Source: Candidatus Gastranaerophilales bacterium (lineage in GTDB: Bacteria; Cyanobacteriota; Vampirovibrionia; Gastranaerophilales; Gastranaerophilaceae). From it: 64,000 nucleotides of DNA. Of this stretch, positions 48,221 to 56,365 are shown in pieces (position 1 is the stretch's first letter; the number at the start of each line of letters is the position of its first letter). The DNA is taken from the NCBI GenBank assembly GCA_947625495.1, contig CANQOQ010000008.1:1-64000 (forward strand). Direction: 5' to 3'. Made by a program: the position numbers and the translations under genes. Under the pieces are notes generated by a model. That model was not told where the DNA came from, ran no database searches, and was given only the letters and a program-made list of their open reading frames with translations.

Positions 48221-49506
48221 AATTACGCTCCAAAACTAAACTATATAAATAATACACTTATTATTTATCCAAATCAATAATGACATTCTTCTTTATATTT
48301 TCAGCACACTTATCACAATAGTGGCATTTAACTCCGCACACAGATGAACACAAATGCCCGTTTTTCATAAAATATTTAATATCCGGTAAGTATGGCTTTA
48401 TATCTTTTATCTTAGTTTTTACATCTCCATGATAAATATTTAAATTTGAATAACATTCATTTTCTATTTGTTTGTAATCATCCACTCCTTTTAAATATAC
48501 TTCATATATATCTTTATTTCCCGTAACAATAAAATCATCACTATTTCTTCCAACCAGTTTAAATTTATTTATACCCAATTTTGAATATTCTTTTATTTCC
48601 CAAGGATAAATTAAATTTGGATTACATAAACTTTTAAATATTTTTTCATTGGACGTACATTTATGACACAAAATACAAAAATAATTAGGCGTATAAATTG
48701 TTTCTCTGCTTTTTAATGTATTTGTACAAACAAGAGGTATTGCAAAATTATGATGCATTCTCAAAGGACAACCTTTTAAGCATCCCTCATTTACCATTAA
48801 TTCAATTGACATATAAGGATTAATCTTTTTTAAATTTTTTAAAAGTTCAAAATTCTTATTGCACTCATAAGAAGGAACTATTTCAACAACTTGAGGAAAC
48901 AGCTCAAAAAATAATCTATATTGATTTAATTGAGTATACTCAAAAGACGTTGATGCATAAAGTTTAAATTCCGGATAATTTTTTATTAAATATCCTAATA
49001 ATTGAGTATTTGAAACTCTTAATTTATAACATCCTGCATCCTTAAGCTTTTTTAACAGTTTGTCCAACTTCTCAAGTTGAATATCAAATATCTTACTTTC
49101 AGACATGAATGACTTGGGTGAATTTAAAAGATATACGAAATCAAAACCTTTATTTATCGTATATTTAATTAAGTCCAACCAATAGTCAATATCAACAATC
49201 TGATGATTTGTTCTGGATTGACCAAATCCGGGATTACCTGAGCAATTGGCATGAAGAGCAAAATACATAGTCATTATTCTGCTTTTCTCTATTTTATGGT
49301 TAATTGATTCAATTTCATCAATTAAATTTTTTTTAAAAGGCATAGGAACAGAAAATTCATACATATCTATATAACCTCTTCACCAATTAATTATATTAAT
49401 AAATTTGATTAAAGTAAATCTTATTTTTGTAAAGATACACTTAGTTTGATTATACAAATCAATTAGTATTTCAAAGCGAAGCACCACATTGAAGTGAGAA
49501 TTACAA
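48066..49506. repeat. Direct duplication, copy A (1.44 kb)
   Basis: This segment and 49559-50993 share the same gene order and near-identical ends. It holds the first 52 codons of the EAL gene, its upstream gap, the first U32-like gene and about 140 bp beyond it, ending TTACAA. The middle of the U32-like gene has diverged; the ends have not. Confidence 0.88.
48261..49364 (-). CDS. Cys-rich U32-peptidase-like protein (copy A)
   Basis: 367 aa. The pattern FALHANCSGNPGFG, STSFEYTQLNQYRLFFELFPQ and SIELMVNEGCLKGCPLR recalls the TIM-barrel U32 (UbiU/V, YegQ-like) group, which binds an iron-sulphur cluster. Cysteines cluster at FCILCHKC and at the C-terminus (CSSVCGVKCHYCDKC), enough for one or two clusters. 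There is no export signal. The paralogue at 49754 is identical in the first 58 residues apart from a D/N change, but differs in the middle. The substrate is unknown; tRNA or quinone hydroxylation is possible. Confidence 0.68.
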   Translation of the reverse strand: MYEFSVPMPFKKNLIDEIESINHKIEKSRIMTMYFALHANCSGNPGFGQSRTNHQIVDIDYWLDLIKYTINKGFDFVYLLNSPKSFMSESKIFDIQLEKLDKLLKKLKDAGCYKLRVSNTQLLGYLIKNYPEFKLYASTSFEYTQLNQYRLFFELFPQVVEIVPSYECNKNFELLKNLKKINPYMSIELMVNEGCLKGCPLRMHHNFAIPLVCTNTLKSRETIYTPNYFCILCHKCTSNEKIFKSLCNPNLIYPWEIKEYSKLGINKFKLVGRNSDDFIVTGNKDIYEVYLKGVDDYKQIENECYSNLNIYHGDVKTKIKDIKPYLPDIKYFMKNGHLCSSVCGVKCHYCDKCAENIKKNVIIDLDK

Positions 49507-49753
49507 AGCAAACATCTTAGCTATGCTAAGAATAAACACAGTATTCATTACAAACTACCCAAAATATTTTTTTACTGAAATAAATTCATTAGATAAAATA
49601 TAATTAACAAAGAAAAGAGCCAATACCGCCATTATTATTGTTACTGTCTTTATTACAGTATGCATTTTTATTATTTTACGCTCTTTTTGCAGCTGAAATT
49701 CTAAATCTATCACCTTAATGCTCCAACAATCCGCTAATAAAATAATACACTTA
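49365..49753. other. Gap between the duplicated U32-like genes
   Basis: It holds the 3' tail of duplication copy A to 49506, about 50 bp of unique sequence, then the start of copy B at 49559 with the truncated EAL-gene start (49555-49713). I see no other gene. Confidence 0.6.
49555..49713 (-). pseudogene. Truncated 5' copy of the EAL gene (52 codons)
   Basis: Reads GTG, then MIDLEFQLQKERKIIKMHTV and on through the first membrane helix to VKKYFG, then an in-frame TAG. It is the same as the start of the EAL protein at 48220, including the GGAG site. It was left by the segmental duplication. It could still be expressed as a 52-aa membrane peptide. Confidence 0.75.
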
Positions 49754-50993
49754 TTAATCAGTTAAATCAATATTAACATTACGTTCCATTTCTTGTGCAC
49801 ATTTTGCACAATAATTACATTTAACTCCGCAGATTGATGCACATAAATGTCCATTCTTTTGAAAATATTTGATATCGGGCAAATAAGGTTTTACATCTTT
49901 TATTTTTATTTTTACATTGCGACAACGATTATTTAAATTTCCATAGGATTCATTTTCAATTTTTTTATAAGAATCAACTCCTTTTAAATAAATTTCATAT
50001 ATTTCTTTATTTCCTGTTTCTTTAAAAGAAGTAGAATTTCTTCCGACAAGTTTGAACTTATATATACCTATTTTTGAATATTCTATAAGTTCCCAGGGAT
50101 ATATTAATGTAGGATTGCATATATTATCAAATATACTTCCGCTTTTATTACGGCATAAAGTATGAAAAAATCTGGATACAAAATCGTTTTCCCGATTTTT
50201 TAGAGTATTTGTAATAAGTATAGGAACTGAAAGAGCATGAAACATTCTTAAAGGACAATTTTTTATACATCCTTCGTTTACCATTAATTCTATACTTATT
50301 TCAGGATTTAATTTTTTTAAATTTTTAAGCAGTTCAAAATTCTTATTACAATCATAAGAAGGAACTACTTCAACAACTTCGGGAAACATATCAAAAAATA
50401 AACTATACTGTCTTAATTGGTTATATTCAAATGATGTAGATGCATACATTTTAAACTCAGGATAATTTTGAATTAAATATCTTAATAACTGAGGATTAGA
50501 AACTCTTAATTTATTGCATCCTATACTGCTTAATTTCTTTAGTAGTTTATCTAACATTTCCAATTGAATATCAAAAAACTTACTCTCAACCATAAAAGGT
50601 TTGGGAGAATTTAAGAGATAAACAAAATCAAATCCTTTATCAATCGTATATTTTATTAAATCCAACCAATAGTTAATATCAACAATCTGATGATTTGTTC
50701 TGGATTGACCAAATCCGGGATTACCTGAGCAATTGGCATGAAGAGCAAAATACATAGTCATTATTCTGCTTTTCTCTATTTTATGGTTAATTGATTCAAT
50801 TTCATCAATTAAATTCTTTTTAAAAGGCATAGGAACAGAAAATTCATACATATTTAAATAACCTCTTCACTAATTAATTATATTAATAAATTTGATTAAA
50901 GTAAATCTTATTTTTGTAAAGATACACTTAGTTTAATTATACAAATCAATTAGTATTTCAAAGCGAAGCACCACATTGAAGTGAGAATTACAA
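49559..50993. repeat. Direct duplication, copy B (1.44 kb)
   Basis: Second copy of the segment at 48066-49506. The left boundary is CCAAAATATT inside the truncated EAL start and the right boundary is TTACAA at 50993. It is six bp shorter than copy A, because the U32-like gene is two codons shorter. Confidence 0.88.
49754..50851 (-). CDS. Cys-rich U32-peptidase-like protein (copy B)
   Basis: 365 aa. The first 60 residues match copy A except for one change (DIN for DID). Residues from about 100 to 300 are well diverged. The central CHKC of copy A is reduced to one Cys (TLCRNKSG), while the C-terminal set CASICGVKCNYCAKC is kept. The remaining family features (ELMVNEGCIKNCPLR) are intact, so both copies look functional. 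Loss of the central pair suggests different cluster or substrate use. Confidence 0.68.
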   Translation of the reverse strand: MYEFSVPMPFKKNLIDEIESINHKIEKSRIMTMYFALHANCSGNPGFGQSRTNHQIVDINYWLDLIKYTIDKGFDFVYLLNSPKPFMVESKFFDIQLEMLDKLLKKLSSIGCNKLRVSNPQLLRYLIQNYPEFKMYASTSFEYNQLRQYSLFFDMFPEVVEVVPSYDCNKNFELLKNLKKLNPEISIELMVNEGCIKNCPLRMFHALSVPILITNTLKNRENDFVSRFFHTLCRNKSGSIFDNICNPTLIYPWELIEYSKIGIYKFKLVGRNSTSFKETGNKEIYEIYLKGVDSYKKIENESYGNLNNRCRNVKIKIKDVKPYLPDIKYFQKNGHLCASICGVKCNYCAKCAQEMERNVNIDLTD

Positions 50994-51097
50994 GCCAGCA
51001 AAATGAAGATTGTGACAACTGATTATAAATTCATAAAAAATCAAACTACATTTTTGTAAAACAGGCTGTATATAACAAACCAATCATTAAAATACCC

Positions 51098-52042
51098 TTA
51101 GACGCCGAACAATTTTTGATATAAGTCCATAACATCATCATCTAAAGTTAGTCCATGAGCCAATTGAGAATAAACTTCGGCAACAAATTCACAAGGTGAT
51201 TCTTTTGCATAAGTTGAAACTTTTGCAGCAACATCCTTTTTAGAATCAAATAATTTTAACAGTTCTTCAGCGCCTTTAGCCAATTTTTTTGGTCTTTCCT
51301 GTTCTGTTCCCAGTGATTGGAAGAAATGAAAATCTCTGACGTTAAATTTGTGCTGCAAATGCCCCATCTCATGTGTAATCGTTGAAAATATTCCTTTGTT
51401 CCATGATAAAGTATTTTTATTAGTTTTATTTGCCGCAGCGATAAATATCCTATATGCTTTTTTGAAATTCAATGTTTCAATTAATTTATTTTTGGCTTCT
51501 TGAGAACCCTCATAACTGTTTATAATTTTTACTGCAGCATTTTTGAAATCCGATATAGTATTTTTTGATATATTCAAAGATCCGAAAGGTCCTATATATG
51601 CCAACTCTTGCCAACCTTCATTGTTAAAATATTGTTCTGTATAATAAGAAATTTTCTTTGGCATAACTATTTGACCTTTATCCTTTGCTTTATTAGCACA
51701 TAAAGTCAAACCTTCATTTATCCAATTCAACACATCTAAATCTTTTTCTTCAAAGCCTTTGTACTTTTTAATTCCTAATTTTTTTGTACCATATTCTATT
51801 GCTTCTTTTAGGGTCGTAGCTTCTTTAAAATCAATTGTTTCACTTAACTTTAAAATATTAGGAGAAATTTTATTTTTAAATAATAAGCCTCCTATTACCA
51901 CTGCCGACACACCAATAGCTACTGCAACAGATACTTCTTTTATTGTTTTTGAAGGAATTTTTTGTTCCTTCGGCTTTTGGCGTTGCTGCATTATAATATT
52001 AATATAATTGCTATTTCCGTTACTTAATTTCTGAGTTTCCAT
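51098..52042 (-). CDS. Membrane-anchored HExxH metalloprotease-like protein
   Basis: 314 aa. A single hydrophobic helix (38-55, VSVAVAIGVSAVVIGGLLF) follows a 35-residue polar N-terminus. The C-terminal domain has the zinc motif HEMGH (H224, E225, H228). A likely third ligand is E285 or E289 in ESPCEFVAEVYS. I cannot place it in a named family; similar sequences occur as putative anthrax-toxin-like or peptidase domains. No clear Shine-Dalgarno is seen. It is flanked by AT-rich spacers and may be an effector or a housekeeping protease. Confidence 0.62.
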   Translation of the reverse strand: METQKLSNGNSNYINIIMQQRQKPKEQKIPSKTIKEVSVAVAIGVSAVVIGGLLFKNKISPNILKLSETIDFKEATTLKEAIEYGTKKLGIKKYKGFEEKDLDVLNWINEGLTLCANKAKDKGQIVMPKKISYYTEQYFNNEGWQELAYIGPFGSLNISKNTISDFKNAAVKIINSYEGSQEAKNKLIETLNFKKAYRIFIAAANKTNKNTLSWNKGIFSTITHEMGHLQHKFNVRDFHFFQSLGTEQERPKKLAKGAEELLKLFDSKKDVAAKVSTYAKESPCEFVAEVYSQLAHGLTLDDDVMDLYQKLFGV

Positions 52043-52145
52043 ATTTTTATAAAAAACTAAAGTTAAAAAAAATTGCTATTATATAAATGATTTTAAAAAA
52101 ACTTAAAATAAAAATTTCAAAAACTCTGATAATTATTTGAATTTT

Positions 52146-52484
52146 TTACTTTATAAATTTTTCACCCCAATCGCACATAGCATATAGAACAGGAATAAAA
52201 GATTTTCCTTTATCGGACAAGCTGTATTCGACTTTGGGAGGTATTTGATGATAAATATTTTTATTCACAAGATTATCATTTTCAAGCTCTTTAAGTGTAT
52301 TACTTAAAGTTTTGTGTGAAATCATATTTAAGTATCTTTGAAGTTCGTTAAATCTTATGACTTTGTGTCTATATATTGCATATAAAACGGTTAATTTGAA
52401 TTTGCCGCTTATTTGCGACATGGTATAATAAAACCCTGTTTTATCAAAACTTTCTACACTTTTTAAACAATCTTTTTCTTGCAT
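52146..52484 (-). CDS. HxlR-family transcriptional regulator
   Basis: 112 aa winged helix with the family pattern ISGKFKLTVLYAIYRHKVIRFNEL, SHKTLSNTLKELENDNLV and VEYSLSDKGKSFIPVL. C6 near the start may be a redox or ligand-sensing residue. It is divergent from the NTF2-like gene at 52569, and HxlR proteins commonly control the divergent neighbour. Confidence 0.88.
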   Translation of the reverse strand: MQEKDCLKSVESFDKTGFYYTMSQISGKFKLTVLYAIYRHKVIRFNELQRYLNMISHKTLSNTLKELENDNLVNKNIYHQIPPKVEYSLSDKGKSFIPVLYAMCDWGEKFIK

Positions 52485-52510
52485 ATAGACAGTTACCTTT
52501 ATTACCGTAC

Positions 52511-52539
52511 TTGTAAAAATTATACCGTTAATTTAACAT
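52511..52539 (+). promoter_or_regulatory. Promoter of the NTF2-like gene in the HxlR divergent region
   Basis: TTGTAA (52511-52516), 17 bp, then TAACAT (52534-52539). Short GTTAA and TTAAC words around it could form an operator for the HxlR regulator. Confidence 0.45.
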
Positions 52540-52568
52540 AATAAAAGTTAACAGAAAAGAGGCTAAAA

Positions 52569-52952
52569 ATGAGAGATGATATTAAAGAATTTAATGCAGT
52601 AGAACAAGTTGCAAGAAAATTTGTAGAAGCTGTAAAAAAGGGTGATAGCTCAATAGTTAAACCGTATTTTTATGATAAGGCCTGTTTTTTTGGGCAATTA
52701 AACGAACAAACTTATCAATCAGGCTCAATTCAAGAGTTTTATGATACTATTGATAAATTTGGTGCAGTCGGAGCTGACTATACAGCCAGAGTTGATGTTA
52801 TATCGCTGGAAAAAACAATCGCAACAGTCAGAGTAATTGAAGATAACTGGCACGGATATAAATTTACGGACTTTTTAATTATGAATAAAATTAACGGCAC
52901 TTGGAAAATAGTTTCAAAAGTTTATGATACATTAGAAAATTCGAATGAATAA
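52569..52952 (+). CDS. NTF2-like/SnoaL-fold protein
   Basis: 127 aa. The layout is one N-terminal helix (VEQVARKFVEAVKKGD) followed by a beta sheet: FYDKACFFGQL, YTARVDVISLEKTIATVRVIEDNWHGYKFTDFL and IMNKINGTWKIVSKVYDT. This matches the cone-shaped NTF2-like fold (putative lumazine-binding/DUF4440 group). Its function is unknown; divergence from the HxlR gene suggests an induced stress or detoxification role. Its terminator seems cut by the element that follows. Confidence 0.75.
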   Translation: MRDDIKEFNAVEQVARKFVEAVKKGDSSIVKPYFYDKACFFGQLNEQTYQSGSIQEFYDTIDKFGAVGADYTARVDVISLEKTIATVRVIEDNWHGYKFTDFLIMNKINGTWKIVSKVYDTLENSNE

Positions 52953-52965
52953 TAAAAAAGCCGAT

Positions 52966-53023
52966 TGTAAAGTAACATGAGGTTACAGAAAAAGTAACAC
53001 AAATTTCCAGAAAAAACCAAACA
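52966..53023. mobile_element. Probable left end of the Mu-type transposon
   Basis: AAAGTAACA occurs at 52969-52977 and 52991-52999, exactly 22 bp apart. A weaker third word (AAACCAAACA) falls near the next 22-bp step. The end would begin TGTAAAG at 52966, matching the 5'-TG of Mu-like ends. It lies right after a half terminator. No matching inverted copy is found in the window. Confidence 0.5.
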
Positions 53024-53620
53024 TTATCATTTAATAGAGAGTTTTAAAATTAATGTCTGCTTGTTTAAACGGCGAAAAGGTTTATTATAAGGGCGATTGA
53101 GCCACTTCCCTCAAAAGGAGAATCAGGTAATCGAAATCTCCCAAATGTCCGGTTATTAGGATAGAAAAATCCGCAAATTTTTCAATAAATTTCTTGATAT
53201 TACTGAATTTGCCCTGTGTGTTTGAATTTTAGCAATGGACAAAATAGTGAATTTTTAACGGTTAATATGATTATTTATATACCCTTGTTTTATTTTTTTG
53301 TTCAATATCGTTCAAAAGTTGGTATAATTGGCATTTGGGCATTCACAAAAATAGTTAATTTTTTGCATGAATTTTTTGAATTTTTACAAAATGAGGTAAT
53401 TGAAAAATAATTATTGTTTGAAAGTCGGAAGTAAATTTTTAAGTGGGAAATCGTTTCCCTGCCTTTATTTTATAAATATTTTGGCAAAAAAAATTCCAAA
53501 ACTTAATAAGGAGTTTTCTAAAACTAAGTGTAAAAAATATCAGATTAATTTTAATCCTTAAAGTCGGAAGCAGAATTGAGAGAAAACCGCAGATTTTTGC
53601 AAAATTTTAAATTCAAACTG

Positions 53621-53678
53621 TGTTTAAATTGCGTTTAAAAGGTGTTTAAAAGCTGTTTTATAAAATTTTCTGTTTAAA
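53621..53678. repeat. Helically phased TGTTTAAA array before the transposase
   Basis: TGTTTAAA at 53621, CGTTTAAA at 53632, TGTTTAAA at 53643 and TGTTTTAT at 53654, each 11 bp apart, with one more TGTTTAAA at 53671. The array ends just before the TATAAT at 53686. It is likely a binding array for a regulator or the transposase. Confidence 0.65.
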
Positions 53679-53786
53679 ATTCAGATATAATTGAACATAA
53701 AACAACACATTTCCCTCTCAAACACTTCCAATTTGAGAGTAAGCAGTCTAACATACAGTAGCATTAATAATATATAAGGATATTCT

Positions 53787-55916
53787 ATGACATACATTAA
53801 TAATCGCGATATTTGGATTGATGTTGAGACATTAGCGAAATTGAAAAACATTACCCGAAGAGCAGTTAGGCTTGCACTTAATCAAAATAAGTATGAATAC
53901 AAAGTTGAAAATATCCGCGGAGGTAAAACATATAAGATTAAGTTATCAACTCTTGAAGAAGAGCTTCAGCTCAAATATTTTCAAGAATATTATGATGATT
54001 ATAAAACTTGTGATAGGGAGATTATTGAACTTTCAAACTTAAACATAAAACAAGAAAAACTAATATCCGAAAACCAAAGAAAAATTGCACTTGCTAAGTA
54101 TGACTTGATTTATTCTTGGCTTGATTTTAGGAAAAAGTACAAAAGGAATAAGTTGAAAACGGGTGAAAATATCCCCGATAAAGAATTTTTGCATTTATAT
54201 AATACTGGGATGTTCCAAGAAGAAATTTATAAAATTTTGGGTAAAGTCTCAATCGGTTCACTTTATCGATGGCGAGCACTTTTAAATTATAATAAAGACT
54301 GGACTGCACTTGTTGGACAATACAAATATTCAACCCGAAAGGAATATAGAACAACTTTAAACGAAGAACAGATAAAAATATTTATACAGATTTTGCTCTC
54401 TCCTAGTGCGTTTTCAATAGGTAAGGCAATATCCCTTACCAAGCACATTTTAAAGGAACACGGTCAGGAGATTTTACCAAAAGACATAACATTTAGGCGA
54501 TATGCAGAATGGTTCAGGGACAACAATTTTGACAAATGGACACTTGCCCGAGATGGCGAAAAAGCATTAAAGGATAAAGTAAGTCCTTTTATAGTTAGAA
54601 ATGCAGCACTTTTAAAGGCAGGGCAAGTGCTTGTAGCCGATGGGCATATGCTCAATTTTCAAGTAATAAACCCATTTACAGGCAAACCCTGCCGAGCGAC
54701 TTTGCTCGGTTTTTTGGATTGGAAATCAGGCGGACTTGTCGGTTACGACATTATGCTTGAAGAATGTACGCAAAATATAGCGTCTGCCCTGCGTAATGCT
54801 ATTTTAAAAATGGATCATATCCCAGAATACGTTTATCAGGATAATGGCAGGGCATTCAAAAGCAAATTCTTTAACGGAGATAAAAAGTTTGAAGAACTCG
54901 GGTTTACAGGAGTTTACAACAAACTCGGAATAAAACCTGTCTATGCCACTCCATACAATGCTCGTGCTAAGGTAATCGAACGTTTCTTTTTGGATTTTCA
55001 GGAGAGTTTTGAAAAACTGATTCCGAGCTACATCGGGACAAACATTGAAAACAAGCCAGCTTACCTTATGCGGAATGAAAAATTACATAAAAATATTCAT
55101 GAGAAATATTCTCTCTTGTTTGCCGGCGATAAACGGGCACGCAGCAAAGCTGACTTCAGCCCTCTGCCGGCAAGCCGATTTACCCCGACAATAGAACAAG
55201 CCCTCAAAATGATAGAGAAATGGCTTGAATATAAACATTCTCAGCCTTGCCCGAATGCTAAAGATAAAACAATTCAAGAAGTCTTAAATGAAATTGAAAC
55301 GCAAAATATTGACGAAAACTCGTTAGACGATTTGATGATGGGTACTGTTGTTAAGAGTATAGGCAGAAACGGAATCAGGTTTTTGAAAGCCGATTATTTT
55401 GACGAGGCACTTTACGGAATAAAAGGAAAAACGGTTATAAAGTACAGCCTGTTTGATTTATCGTACATTAAAGTCTATTCAATAAAGGGCGAATTTATCT
55501 GTAAGGCAAGTCGTATTACAGAAACTCATCCGCTTGCTTATCAGATGGGCGACATTAAAGATATAGAAGACTATAAACAAAAAATTGAAAAACAGCAGAA
55601 GCTCCGAAAGAAAACAATTAAAGCTGTTCGAGAGCATTTCAATTTAGAGGATATGGATTATCTTGAAAAAGAATTAATGCAAAACATCCGATTACCTGAA
55701 CCCGAACCGATTAAAGAAATAACAGTTCAACCTGAACTAATGCCGAAACAGAATTTTGAACCGAAAGTTAAAACCTCAATTGTTGCAAGGCCGATATTTA
55801 AAAGCACTTACGAACGCTACGAATGGCATATGCAAAACGGTTGCATTTGTCAAGAGGACAGAGAATGGCTAACTAACTATATAAAATCAGATGAATACAA
55901 AGAAATTTATTCTTAA
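53787..55916 (+). CDS. MuA-like DDE transposase
   Basis: 709 aa. The N-terminal MuA-type DNA-binding domain (1-65; DIWIDVETLAKLKNITRRA) precedes a helical end-binding region (about 100-245). The integrase core carries D285 (VADGH), D352 (QDNGRAF) and E398 (VIERFF). A C-terminal beta-barrel and tail follow (about 490-709). D-to-D spacing of 66 equals that of MuA. It would cut and join transposon ends. AAGGATATTCT precedes the ATG. Downstream genes supply a MuB-like ATPase, supporting replicative or Tn7-like transposition. Confidence 0.87.
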   Translation: MTYINNRDIWIDVETLAKLKNITRRAVRLALNQNKYEYKVENIRGGKTYKIKLSTLEEELQLKYFQEYYDDYKTCDREIIELSNLNIKQEKLISENQRKIALAKYDLIYSWLDFRKKYKRNKLKTGENIPDKEFLHLYNTGMFQEEIYKILGKVSIGSLYRWRALLNYNKDWTALVGQYKYSTRKEYRTTLNEEQIKIFIQILLSPSAFSIGKAISLTKHILKEHGQEILPKDITFRRYAEWFRDNNFDKWTLARDGEKALKDKVSPFIVRNAALLKAGQVLVADGHMLNFQVINPFTGKPCRATLLGFLDWKSGGLVGYDIMLEECTQNIASALRNAILKMDHIPEYVYQDNGRAFKSKFFNGDKKFEELGFTGVYNKLGIKPVYATPYNARAKVIERFFLDFQESFEKLIPSYIGTNIENKPAYLMRNEKLHKNIHEKYSLLFAGDKRARSKADFSPLPASRFTPTIEQALKMIEKWLEYKHSQPCPNAKDKTIQEVLNEIETQNIDENSLDDLMMGTVVKSIGRNGIRFLKADYFDEALYGIKGKTVIKYSLFDLSYIKVYSIKGEFICKASRITETHPLAYQMGDIKDIEDYKQKIEKQQKLRKKTIKAVREHFNLEDMDYLEKELMQNIRLPEPEPIKEITVQPELMPKQNFEPKVKTSIVARPIFKSTYERYEWHMQNGCICQEDREWLTNYIKSDEYKEIYS

Positions 55917-55961
55917 TTAAAATTCGTGCAGAAATATGTAATTGCCAATGGTTGAAATTTT

Positions 55962-56011
55962 ATATAAAATATATTATAATATATATAAAGAAATATAAAA
56001 TATATTATAAT
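55962..56011 (+). promoter_or_regulatory. Promoter/operator of hipB with two direct repeats
   Basis: The 19-nt word ATATAAAATATATTATAAT occurs at 55962-55980 and 55993-56011, 31 bp apart (about three helical turns). Each contains a TATAAT and is nearly palindromic, as expected for binding by a HipB dimer that represses its own operon. Confidence 0.6.
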
Positions 56012-56029
56012 GTATTTTAGGTGCAAAAA

Positions 56030-56353
56030 ATGAAAAAGACATCAATAATTCCGATACCTGTTAAAAAAGCAATAGAACAATTAGGTGCAGATCTGAAAGA
56101 TGCCCGAATTAAGCGTTCTCTTACTATGAGTTTGATTGAGGAACGTGCCGGAATAACACATGTAACTTTATCAAAAGTTGAAAAAGGCGACTATAGCGTT
56201 TCTATGGGCATTTATGCTAAAGTTATGTTCGTGCTTGGACTTATAGATAACTTATATGATTTGGCAAATCCGGATAAGGATGAATTAGGCAGACGTTTTG
56301 ACAGAGAAAACTTGCCCAAAAGAGTACGATATAAGAAAGATAATAAGATTTGA
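56030..56353 (+). CDS. hipB: HipB-like antitoxin, XRE family
   Basis: 107 aa from ATG 56030 with AGGTG upstream (a GTG at 56021 lies in that site). The helix-turn-helix LGADLKDARIKRSLTMSLIEE, AGITHVTLSKVEKGDYSVS matches HipB-type antitoxins. It would neutralise the downstream HipA and bind the operator repeats. It lies 12 nt before hipA and between the transposase and the ATPase gene. Confidence 0.85.
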   Translation: MKKTSIIPIPVKKAIEQLGADLKDARIKRSLTMSLIEERAGITHVTLSKVEKGDYSVSMGIYAKVMFVLGLIDNLYDLANPDKDELGRRFDRENLPKRVRYKKDNKI

Positions 56354-56365
56354 AGGATTTAATTA

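Larger units (their letters stand above)
52953..53786. other. Left end and control region of the Mu-type element, no gene
   Basis: A cut-off terminator stem AAAAAAGCCGATTG is followed by the repeat-containing end (52966-53023). Two copies of AAAGTCGGAAG (53421, 53560) and an array of TGTTTAAA words (53621-53678) come next. A TATAAT at 53686-53691 then precedes the transposase. A 64-aa ORF at 53216-53410 has no support. Confidence 0.55.

Noticed and set aside
53216-53410. A 64-aa hydrophobic ORF in the left end of the element
   Set aside because: It starts at GTG without a ribosome site, in AT-rich DNA whose neighbours are binding repeats. Composition alone explains the hydrophobic reading.
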